22,725 bases of DNA. Origin: JAJTFW01 sp031421935. GTDB lineage: Bacteria; Bacteroidota; Bacteroidia; AKYH767-A; OLB10. The stretch is taken from positions 1 to 22,725 of the forward strand of contig JANOPQ010000139.1 in assembly GCA_031421935.1 (NCBI GenBank), read 5' to 3'. The notes under the pieces are model-generated. The model was not told the origin of the DNA, searched no databases, and was given only the letters and a program-made list of their open reading frames with translations. Positions 1 to 7,360 of the stretch are shown piece after piece (within the stretch, counting starts at the first letter, position 1; the number at the start of each line of letters is the position of its first letter). The position numbers and the translations under genes are program-made.

Positions 1-2543
1 CCTACAAGACCCGTTCCATCAAGGATGGTTCCTGACTCACTCACACCTTGAAGTGTTAATGATCTGTCGATGACTACACGCTCGTTATATGTTCCATTAC
101 TTATTTCTAAAACATCTCCCGCTATTGCAGCGTTGATTGCGTTTTGAATTCCACAATGATTTGTTAACTGCGTTAAATTTTGAACGTTAAACGCTCCATC
201 ATCAATTGTTAAATCGCAATCATCATCAATACCATTACAAACTTCTGTTGCACCTGGATTGATGGCTGCGTTTGCATCGTTACAATCAGTATTGTTGGTA
301 GAGGTGTTTGCCGGTTGAACGCAAGCTAAAACACTTGAGCCTGCATCTCCGTAAGCATCACCGTCAACATCTGCATACCAAGTTGAATTAGCAAAAGAAG
401 CATCCGCTGTACTGAAAACAATAGGAGTAGTTCCTGCAGTTGGATTCACTGTATTTCCTGCTCCGGTCCAAACACCTGTTGCAGAAGTACCAGGACAAGC
501 AGTAACTGCTGCCGTAGCTACATCACGTGATTCAACACGCTGAACTCCGTTTGCAAGTGTGGTTGGAATATAAGAACCCCAACTTCCGGTTATCCCATCT
601 ACGCTACCATTATACCATGTAGTGTAAGTAGGAGTAATACCATCAGATTCAATCCATGATCCCCATACTGGGCGACCTGTACCTGCAGTATTGTCATATA
701 AGAAAACCATATTCTCGGCAGTACCAAATGAAGTTCCGCGAACGGCACGTCCACTCGTTGTAGCTGCAATCATAGAAATTGTATTCGTTGTACGAATACT
801 TTGTGTCATGATTGTACCGCCTGCACCATCGTTTAATTGTAAATAAAAATAAACATTATTCCCATCTGCAAAAACAGCATTCCCAGTGGGAACCATACTA
901 AACCATCCAGTATAATTTCCAGAACCATCCGTTGAAAATTCTGCATAGCGTCCAGAAGCCGTGAATTCATCACCACCCATTAAAGTACCTGCAAAACTCT
1001 TATTAGAAGATTGTCCAACAATATATCCATTTCCACCAGCAGTATTGTTAATTGCATAAAAATTACCTGGAGCGATACTCAGCCCAAGAGAAGCATTCGT
1101 TGATGCACCAGTAAAGTAACGATAGGTAGCAGAAGGAGTCAATCCAGAAAGTGACAAACGACAAACATAAGGAAGTCTTTCTCCAGCTGTATTTCCATTA
1201 ATAGCATATTGCGGTAAAATATTTTCCGCTATAGAAGCAGAACCAGTAATTGAAATACTGCTGCTTGTTGCTAACGTTAATGATCCTGAATTAGCTTCAA
1301 GTACATAGGTTCCACCTGCATCAAATTGAACAGCATTAAAAGTGGCTACTCCTGCTACACAAGCGTTGCTTACAGTACCAGCAAGGTTACCAGCACCAGA
1401 AACTTTAGTAAGAGTGACGGTACCTGTGTACGTATTATCAACTGTTAAATCGGGACGAAGCGCCTGAACTGTAAAAGAAGAAATATTTATACCAGAAGTA
1501 CCTGTAGCTGGGAAACCTGAAAATGCAAGTTGATTTGCGGCTGCTAAAACATTAAATGCTGCGCTTGTTCCGGCTGTTAAAATATCTCCGCTCGTTCTTG
1601 TTGCCGTTAAGGTTACTCCTGTTCCTGCAGAAGAAAGTGTAACACCAGAAATCAAAATTGAATTTGTACCAGCAATTATAGATCCTGTTGTTGTTCCTCC
1701 GATAGATCCGCCGCCTGTATTACTCAAAGAAATTCCAGTAGTGGTCACTACATTTGAAGGAACATTACTTCCATCTTGAGACTGTACTGTTACATCAAAT
1801 CCACTTCCCACAGTAGGAGAAGAGGGTGTGATAGATGTGATAGCAAGTTGTGTAGGAGTTGAACCACTAATTAAATTAACGGATCCTCCAATAGCTAAAC
1901 TATAATCGGTAGGACCAGAAGTTAATGATCTACCAATTGCAAATGTTCCTCCAGTTGCAGAAGCACCCCATCCATTTAATCGAATGGTAATGGTTGTTCC
2001 ACTTGCAACATTTTGTAATGCAGAAATACCTGCCAAGTTAATTTGTGTTTGTGCAACACCTCCAGTGGTAGTTGAAGTAAAACTAATATCAGAACCAATG
2101 TCTGTAAAATTTGTACCATCCGTAGAATACCTCCAAATAAAAGCATTAGGTCCAGTACTTGATCTTCTAAATCTAACATCAAGAGTACTTAAAGATACTT
2201 GGTAGCCAGATTGAGCGCTTAATGTAAAAGACATACCACGGTTATTACTCACCGCATCCGTTCTTGTACCTGCCGCAGCATAATTTGTTGAACTAAATGT
2301 ATTCGCTAATGCAGTAACATTTACACCACCATTTCGAATAAGTGTTGCCGTGTTTAAATTTGCATCTAACGTTGAAGCATTCATACCTACTTCGTTACCT
2401 GCAGCGCCAAATAATTGCCACGCCGCAATCTGCCCGAAGCTTAGCGTTGAATTAATACAAAGCAGTAGTACTGCAAAGAATTTAAGCCATGGCTGCAACA
2501 AGGAAGTTGTTTTCATAGATGGATTTGTGTCAAAATTTTTCAT
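1..2543 (-). CDS. Large secreted surface protein with MopE-type metal-binding segment and beta-helix (3' end outside window)
   Basis: The minus-strand frame is open from an ATG at 2541-2543 to the window edge, about 847 codons with no stop, so the C-terminus is missing. The N-terminus is an export signal with a long n-region. A second ATG at 2514-2516 (residue 10) gives a more standard signal peptide ending near FGQ (about residue 38), so either start is possible. Residues about 45-230 look like a beta-sandwich discoidin or jelly-roll type region. Residues about 240-440 are two Ig-like repeats rich in T, S and G. Residues about 722-780 hold WYADVDGDAYGD, DCNDANAAINPGATEVCNGIDDDCD and TIDDG, the signature of the MopE-type metal-binding motif. 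From about residue 790 the pattern (AINAAIAGDVLEISNGTY, then ERVVIDRSLTLQG) is the start of a pectate-lyase-like right-handed beta-helix. A T9SS or anchoring domain is expected beyond the window but is not visible. Ligand and function are unknown. Confidence 0.88.
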   Translation of the reverse strand, partial: MKNFDTNPSMKTTSLLQPWLKFFAVLLLCINSTLSFGQIAAWQLFGAAGNEVGMNASTLDANLNTATLIRNGGVNVTALANTFSSTNYAAAGTRTDAVSNNRGMSFTLSAQSGYQVSLSTLDVRFRRSSTGPNAFIWRYSTDGTNFTDIGSDISFTSTTTGGVAQTQINLAGISALQNVASGTTITIRLNGWGASATGGTFAIGRSLTSGPTDYSLAIGGSVNLISGSTPTQLAITSITPSSPTVGSGFDVTVQSQDGSNVPSNVVTTTGISLSNTGGGSIGGTTTGSIIAGTNSILISGVTLSSAGTGVTLTATRTSGDILTAGTSAAFNVLAAANQLAFSGFPATGTSGINISSFTVQALRPDLTVDNTYTGTVTLTKVSGAGNLAGTVSNACVAGVATFNAVQFDAGGTYVLEANSGSLTLATSSSISITGSASIAENILPQYAINGNTAGERLPYVCRLSLSGLTPSATYRYFTGASTNASLGLSIAPGNFYAINNTAGGNGYIVGQSSNKSFAGTLMGGDEFTASGRYAEFSTDGSGNYTGWFSMVPTGNAVFADGNNVYFYLQLNDGAGGTIMTQSIRTTNTISMIAATTSGRAVRGTSFGTAENMVFLYDNTAGTGRPVWGSWIESDGITPTYTTWYNGSVDGITGSWGSYIPTTLANGVQRVESRDVATAAVTACPGTSATGVWTGAGNTVNPTAGTTPIVFSTADASFANSTWYADVDGDAYGDAGSSVLACVQPANTSTNNTDCNDANAAINPGATEVCNGIDDDCDLTIDDGAFNVQNLTQLTNHCGIQNAINAAIAGDVLEISNGTYNERVVIDRSLTLQGVSESGTILDGTGLV

Positions 2544-2601
2544 GATATGTTAGTTTGGGTTTATTTCGATTAAAGTGAGGAAAATTTATGAATGTATACT
2601 T

Positions 2602-2624
2602 GAGGAATGAATAAAACATTCCTC
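2602..2624 (-). promoter_or_regulatory. Perfect 8-bp stem hairpin in the presumed leader of the surface protein
   Basis: GAGGAATG at 2602-2609 and CATTCCTC at 2617-2624 are exact reverse complements separated by 7 nt of A/T. The hairpin ends 58 nt before the ATG at 2543. No T-run follows it on the minus strand, so it does not look like a standard terminator. A leader structure or a protein-binding palindrome is possible; the function is inferred only from its position. Confidence 0.35.
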
Positions 2625-2913
2625 GTCGCATCTGAAAAAGAAGCGGAGGAGAAATAAAACACATTTGCGGTGTGATAAAAGTGAAGCAAGAGTAATTGGT
2701 TTGAGGTGTCCGGGTTGAATTATCAAATGAAAAAGTAAATCCCAGTAAAGACCAGGAAGTTCTTTAAGCCATTAAGACAATACATCGCAATTTAGAAATC
2801 AATTAGGTACCGTGCAAGTTATTAAATTTTTTATGACCAATATCAGCAATCAACAAGAACCACAATATTGATTATCAACACTAAACATAATAATTAATTT
2901 TTAACAAATCCTA

Positions 2914-2939
2914 TTTTTATTAACAATTTTTATTAACAA
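2914..2939. repeat. 13-bp direct repeat, two copies
   Basis: TTTTTATTAACAA occurs twice head to tail (2914-2926 and 2927-2939) and is followed by TTTTG. It is low in complexity and may simply be replication slippage in an AT-rich spacer. Confidence 0.6.
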
Positions 2940-3079
2940 TTTTGATTGAATCGATAAAAAATTCAGAAGAAAATCAAGGATTCAAAAAAAAATTAGGAAA
3001 AGAAAAACTGTGGTGACTTCTTACTCAATCTTTAAAAAATCATCTAAAAGAATCGAGAAAAGTTGAGTTCATGTAGATC

Positions 3080-3682
3080 TTACAACTTCAAAAAAGAATA
3101 ACCCGCTTCGGTAAAATATTTCAAAATGGTTGGTAAAACTTTTAACATTCGTGGAGCTGCCTTTACACTATCGTGGAAAACAATAATAGAGCCGTTGGCT
3201 GCATGATCAATTACATTTTTCTCTACTTGCTCTGTTGAAACCTTCTCATCAAAATCACAACTGATTACATCCCACATGATGATTTGGTATTTATTTCGCA
3301 ATGAAAATAATGTTCGAGGAGTAAGCTTTCCGTAAGGAGGACGAAATAGATTGGAGTCAATTACTTTACTGGCTTCCTCCACATCGTTCAAATAAAAATC
3401 ACTATTCACTTTCCAGCTATTCGGATGGGTATGGGTATGATTTCCGATCGAATGTCCTTCTGTTTTTATCCTATTATAATGAGTAGGATGTTTCTTCACA
3501 TTTTCTCCAATGCAAAAAAAAGTAGCCTTTGCTTTATATAAAGCTAAAAGATCCAACACTGCAGAGGTTACTTCTGGTGTTGGACCATCATCAAATGTTA
3601 AATATAAAATCTTTTCATTGGTAGGTTTATTCCATACCACTCCAGGGTATAAAAAACGGAGATATGTGGGTGGTCGAACCAT
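3080..3682 (-). CDS. Polysaccharide deacetylase, NodB-homology family (carbohydrate esterase 4 type)
   Basis: A 200-residue protein that is almost entirely one NodB domain. The family removes acetyl groups from N-acetylated sugars (peptidoglycan, chitin-like or exopolysaccharide GlcNAc) with a divalent metal. All five motifs are visible: TFDDGP at 29-34 (D31 as base, D32 as metal ligand), HTHTH at 82-86 (H82 and H86 as metal ligands), RPPYG at 114-118, WDVISCDF at 137-144, and IIVFHDS at 166-172 (H170 as acid). No signal peptide or membrane segment is visible from this start, so a cytoplasmic or peripheral location is the simplest reading. The substrate cannot be told from the sequence. It lies downstream of the mannosyltransferase on the same strand, but the 274-bp spacer between them is full of repeats, so co-transcription is uncertain. 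The first residues (MVRPPTYLRFLYPGVVW) are typical of short Bacteroidota members, which supports the start. Confidence 0.93.
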   Translation of the reverse strand: MVRPPTYLRFLYPGVVWNKPTNEKILYLTFDDGPTPEVTSAVLDLLALYKAKATFFCIGENVKKHPTHYNRIKTEGHSIGNHTHTHPNSWKVNSDFYLNDVEEASKVIDSNLFRPPYGKLTPRTLFSLRNKYQIIMWDVISCDFDEKVSTEQVEKNVIDHAANGSIIVFHDSVKAAPRMLKVLPTILKYFTEAGYSFLKL

Positions 3683-3690
3683 GTTTTTAA

Positions 3691-3834
3691 TTCAGAATGC
3701 AGAATTCAGAATTCAGAATTACCCCACCCCCTTTTTATAATTAAGAAGTATGAATGCAGAATGCAGAATTCCCCCACCCCCTTTTTTTAATTCAGAAGTA
3801 TGAATGCAGAATTCCCCCACCTCCTTTTATTTAA
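3691..3834. repeat. Three tandem ~50-bp repeats (50, 50 and 44 bp), C-rich core then T-run
   Basis: The units are 3691-3740, 3741-3790 and 3791-3834. Each starts ttcagaa/ttaagaa, continues through one or more GAATGCAG or GAATTCAG words, and ends in a CCCCACCCCCTTTTT-type core followed by TAA or TTTAA. Unit 3 matches unit 2 except for loss of one 6-bp ATGCAG step and a few substitutions. On the minus strand the cores read as A-run plus GGGGGTGGGG upstream of the deacetylase. There are no spacers of unique sequence, so this is not a CRISPR array. Confidence 0.8.
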
Positions 3835-3839
3835 TGCAG

Positions 3840-3857
3840 TCCCGATAGCTATCGGGA
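3840..3857. repeat. Perfect 18-bp palindrome TCCCGATAGCTATCGGGA
   Basis: The sequence equals its own reverse complement over all 18 bases. It is the most GC-rich element in this AT-rich spacer and sits directly after the tandem repeats. From memory, this palindrome recurs in intergenic regions of Bacteroidota genomes, but I could not check that here. It could act as a REP-like element or contribute to transcript ends. Confidence 0.75.
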
Positions 3858-3956
3858 TATGAATTCAATCGAAGTAAGACTAATTCCTAATTCGAAGAAT
3901 GGTTATTATTTCAAAGGACTCTCCATAATTCTGAATTCTTAATTCCTAATTCTGAA

Positions 3957-6900
3957 TTAACGTGTGTACACCTCTTCCAACTTCTTAAACCTAGGTTCGA
4001 GTTGTTTCACAATATCATCTTGTCCGGCTGCTTTTGACATCCGTATTAATTCAGAGAAGATCGCCATCGCTTGATTCATTTCTTTATCCACGAACTTCAG
4101 ATACTGCGTTCCTTTCAAGGAGAAATAATAATGCAAATCGTCTTCATAAATATCGGCCATACGAAGTGTAATTGCTCTGCCCATATCCATAGCGTGTTTG
4201 CGTCGCGCTTCTGGTAATTCAATGGTATTGCTGGTTAGACTTCCATCTGGACCAATAGCAGGCTTGCTAATTCCTTTTGCAGCTGTGAAATACTGCTCAA
4301 CAGGGCGCAACATCATTACATTATAGGGTACCGTTTTGTCAGGAATTTCTAGGTTCATCTTATCAAGAACAGCAACACTAGAATCCAATTTTCCTTCTGT
4401 TAATAATCCATCCGTTAATCGAGAGAAATTATTTCTGAAGTTCATGGTCATGTTTAAGTTGTTTTGATCGAGGTACACATCTTCACGATTCATATTTCCC
4501 CACAAGAACTTACCCATCATGTTTTGATACATGGTTTTTGGATCTACACGTCCCGTTTGCCCAGAGGCGTCGGCGCTAGTACGAATCGGAACAAAACGAT
4601 ATGCCAATCCTTCCAACTGGAAGTAAGGCTCAAGGCTCAAATAACTATCATTCCCTACGGTTACCGCAAAATAAATTGGTCGTGTCCAGTCGTTGTTTGC
4701 AATCAAATCCAAGATCATCAAATCAGCTTTCATCAAATAAGAACGATCGATATCCCAGAAAATAGTGTCAACAATTTTACTTGCATCTTCTGGTCTTACA
4801 ACACCATTCTTTAACACCGCCGCTTTATCAACTTTAATAAATAATTTTTTAGTTGGTAAATAATTGAGCGATGATCCACCTTGTGTACGCACTTTCGCTT
4901 CCTGATTTTCACTTTTGATGAATTCCATCACCTCCTTTGCATCCGTATAACCTGGAATTTGTCGGTCGTAAAAAGGAACATAATCTCGTGTTCCTTGTAC
5001 ATACTTCTCACGTGTTAAGGAGAAAGGCACCGCATCACTTTGGTACGCTTTGCGTTTCATTTGATCGATGTACCAATCGGTATTTAATAAACTCAAGTTG
5101 ACTACTCGTGTATCGGTTCGCACGTTTTCTACATCCTGAGCATACCAAAGCGGGAACGTATCATTATCTCCATTGGTAAAGATGATGGCATTGGGCGCAG
5201 TACTTTGCAAATAATTCCATGCAATATCACGAGAAGTTAAACGGTGCGAACGATTATGATCATCCCATCCTTCCTTCGCCATAATTCCAGGAACAGCAGC
5301 CAAACAAACAATGGATGTTAAAGCACCTGCTATAGGCATCGACATTTTTTTCTGTCTAAGTTTATCGGCCAATGCAGCTACTCCTAAACCAATCCAGATT
5401 GCAAAAGTATAGAACGATGCTGCGTATGCATAATCACGTTCACGTGGTTGATACGGGTATTGATTCAAGTATAAAACAATCGCCATTCCAGTAAAGAAGT
5501 ATAACAACATTACTGTCCATGCATCGTGACTATCTCGACGATAATGCCAAATCATTCCAATTAATCCTAATATTAAAGGAAGGAAATAAAAACAATTTCT
5601 TGCTTTATTGTCCATCATCCCTTTCGACAAATTATCTTGAGGACCGAGTCGCATGGCATCTATGGCTTTAATGCCACTCAACCAATTTCCTTTAGTGATT
5701 CCGCCATGGCCTTGCATATCATTTTGTCGACCAGCGAAATTCCACATGAAATATCGCCAATACATATGTATCACTTGATAGTTCCAAAAGAACTTTAAAT
5801 TTTGAGCAAACGTTGGTTTTTGATCGCCTTTTATTCCTGCCCATTCTTTATAGGCAGTAATATGACTTTCTTGTGCACTATACATACGAGGGAAAATCGT
5901 GCTGAATGCTGGATCATAGATCGGAGTTATTTTACGTGTTGTCTCAATGTATTTATCTTCGCCCTTTGTGTATTGCATCGCACCTTCTTCTAAATCGGTT
6001 TGACGTGCATTGTAATACTGACCAAAGAATAGAGGGCGATCACCGTATTGTTCACGATTAATATATCCTAATAAGTTGAATGCATTTTCGGGATCATTTT
6101 CATCCATAGGTGGATTCGCTGCTGAGCGAATTACAATCATGGAATAAGAAGAGTATCCTAATAAAATAAATACCACACATAGTAAAGATAAATTCCACAA
6201 AGGCATGTTGCGTTTCACCGTATAATTTAATCCATAAACGATTGCCGCAATGATGATCAAGAAGAACGTAATGAAGCCCAACCAAAAAGGAGCACCTATT
6301 CCATTCACAAAGAACAATTCAAATTTAGAAGCAAGCTTTACAAAGCCCGAAATAATTCCATACTGAATAAATCCTAAGATTGCCACACCAAGCGCAGCTG
6401 TTTTTATCACTCCGGAAGTAGAAGGTTTAAACTTCTTGAAATAATAAATGAAAGCCAGTGCTGGTATCGTCAATAAATTCAATAAGTGAATTCCGATGGA
6501 TAATCCCATCAAATAAGCAATAAGGATAATCCAACGATTTGCATGCTTCTCATCGGCTACCGACTCCCATTTAAACATGGCCCAGAAAACGATGGCTGTG
6601 AAGAAAGAGGAAGAAGCATATACTTCACCTTCTACTGCTGAAAACCAAAACGAATCACTAAAAGTATAAGCAAGTGCGCCTACAAATCCAGCACCCATGA
6701 TCGCAATAATATTTCCACCATCCGCTTCCTGATTAGGAGCAAGAATTTTTTTCGTTAATATGGTAATCGTCCAAAACAAAAAGAGAATTGTTCCTGCACT
6801 CATTAAAGCACTGAGAACATTAATCATCACAGAAACCTGTGTGAGATCAGAGCCTGCGAACAGACTCATCACCCTTCCCATCATCATAAAAAGTGGTGCA

Positions 6901-7058
6901 CCTGGAGGATGACCTACCTGTAATTTAAAAGAAGAAGCGATAAATTCACCGCAGTCCCAGAAGCTCCCAGTAGGTTCAATGGTACTGATATAAACGAAGG
7001 AAGAAATGGCGAAGATGATCCAGCCACATAAATTGTTGATAAAGCGATAGTTCTGCAT
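3957..7058 (-). CDS. DUF2723 family protein O-mannosyltransferase (GT-C fold, TMEM260/GT117-like)
   Basis: A 1033-residue integral membrane protein. The N-terminal part has multiple hydrophobic segments (from residue 12 to about 320, and again at about 490-600), followed by a long soluble C-terminal region. The family hallmark is near the N-terminus: WDCGEF at 34-39, with D35 and E38 as the candidate catalytic acidic residues of a GT-C enzyme, then GHPPGAP at 49-55. Further on, GDNDTFPLWYAQDV followed by VNLSLLNTDWYIDQMKRKAY is typical of DUF2723. The family includes human TMEM260, shown to be a protein O-mannosyltransferase. By homology this enzyme should transfer a lipid-linked sugar to exported proteins at the periplasmic face of the inner membrane. 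Its neighbours are mostly secreted proteins that may be acceptors. The ATG at 7056-7058 is directly followed by the first membrane segment, which supports it. The stop codon lies inside the inverted-repeat arm at 3926-3959. Confidence 0.9.
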   Translation of the reverse strand: MQNYRFINNLCGWIIFAISSFVYISTIEPTGSFWDCGEFIASSFKLQVGHPPGAPLFMMMGRVMSLFAGSDLTQVSVMINVLSALMSAGTILFLFWTITILTKKILAPNQEADGGNIIAIMGAGFVGALAYTFSDSFWFSAVEGEVYASSSFFTAIVFWAMFKWESVADEKHANRWIILIAYLMGLSIGIHLLNLLTIPALAFIYYFKKFKPSTSGVIKTAALGVAILGFIQYGIISGFVKLASKFELFFVNGIGAPFWLGFITFFLIIIAAIVYGLNYTVKRNMPLWNLSLLCVVFILLGYSSYSMIVIRSAANPPMDENDPENAFNLLGYINREQYGDRPLFFGQYYNARQTDLEEGAMQYTKGEDKYIETTRKITPIYDPAFSTIFPRMYSAQESHITAYKEWAGIKGDQKPTFAQNLKFFWNYQVIHMYWRYFMWNFAGRQNDMQGHGGITKGNWLSGIKAIDAMRLGPQDNLSKGMMDNKARNCFYFLPLILGLIGMIWHYRRDSHDAWTVMLLYFFTGMAIVLYLNQYPYQPRERDYAYAASFYTFAIWIGLGVAALADKLRQKKMSMPIAGALTSIVCLAAVPGIMAKEGWDDHNRSHRLTSRDIAWNYLQSTAPNAIIFTNGDNDTFPLWYAQDVENVRTDTRVVNLSLLNTDWYIDQMKRKAYQSDAVPFSLTREKYVQGTRDYVPFYDRQIPGYTDAKEVMEFIKSENQEAKVRTQGGSSLNYLPTKKLFIKVDKAAVLKNGVVRPEDASKIVDTIFWDIDRSYLMKADLMILDLIANNDWTRPIYFAVTVGNDSYLSLEPYFQLEGLAYRFVPIRTSADASGQTGRVDPKTMYQNMMGKFLWGNMNREDVYLDQNNLNMTMNFRNNFSRLTDGLLTEGKLDSSVAVLDKMNLEIPDKTVPYNVMMLRPVEQYFTAAKGISKPAIGPDGSLTSNTIELPEARRKHAMDMGRAITLRMADIYEDDLHYYFSLKGTQYLKFVDKEMNQAMAIFSELIRMSKAAGQDDIVKQLEPRFKKLEEVYTR

Positions 7059-7360
7059 AGTCTCTAGACAATGTGGCGAAGTTAGAAAATATTAGGATTA
7101 TTGGATGATATTAACACGAATTAAACATTCATTTAACTTGTCGCCCATCCGTCATTTCTCACACAAACCTTTTTAACCATGTATTGTGGGCTTATTCTTT
7201 AAAAAGGGTCACATCTAAATAGAATCCAAAACCATTTCAAAAACAGCTATTCCCCTCTCAAAAGATATTCATCCGATTAAACTTCGCATTCACCCAATTT
7301 GACAAAATTTTAATCATTCGATAATAGTGAATCCGAAGTTAAAGTCATACCTTAGCACCA
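7059..7360. other. Divergent intergenic region, 302 bp, no gene
   Basis: It separates the divergently transcribed mannosyltransferase and the 1223-residue secreted protein, so it must carry promoters for both. A TTGACA-N17-TAATAG arrangement is listed separately for the rightward gene. For the leftward gene the nearest candidate is TAACTTCG (reverse complement of 7077-7084), one mismatch from TAnnTTTG and without an obvious TTG box, so I do not annotate it. No small ORF or RNA gene was recognised. Confidence 0.6.
7299..7327 (+). promoter_or_regulatory. Candidate promoter TTGACA-N17-TAATAG
   Basis: TTGACA at 7299-7304 and TAATAG at 7322-7327 are separated by 17 bp and lie 33 bp before the ATG of the 1223-residue protein. 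This resembles a general sigma-70 promoter. The Bacteroidota-type TAnnTTTG box is only partly matched (TAATAGTG). A second possible box, TACCTTAG at 7348-7355, has no properly spaced TTG. Confidence 0.35.

Larger units (their letters stand above)
2544..3079. other. Intergenic region, 536 bp, no gene
   Basis: This stretch is very AT-rich and has no plausible coding frame. It should hold the promoter and leader of the surface protein to its left, and the 3' end of the deacetylase transcript to its right. I see one hairpin close to the surface-protein start and a doubled 13-bp motif (both listed separately). I found no convincing TAnnTTTG promoter and no GC-rich terminator. Confidence 0.7.
3688..3959. 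repeat. MITE-like spacer with 34-bp imperfect inverted outer arms
   Basis: The left arm 3688-3721 and the reverse complement of the right arm 3926-3959 match at 30 of 34 positions and enclose 204 bp. The right arm contains the mannosyltransferase stop codon (TAA, plus-strand tta at 3957-3959). The left arm begins 5 bp from the deacetylase start codon. The arms are built from the self-similar word AATTCAGAATT, so part of the match could reflect low complexity. No target duplication is evident. Confidence 0.5.

Noticed and set aside
1976..2553. Short frames on both strands within the left 2.5 kb
   Set aside because: They are shadows of the long open minus-strand frame (1-2543), which carries a signal peptide and recognisable motifs.
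3691..3834. Tandem repeats as a possible CRISPR array
   Set aside because: The units abut directly with no unique spacers, there are only three, and no cas-like gene is present.
4464..4814. 116-codon plus-strand frame
   Set aside because: It is antisense to the conserved C-terminal part of the DUF2723 gene, with no domain and no start signals.
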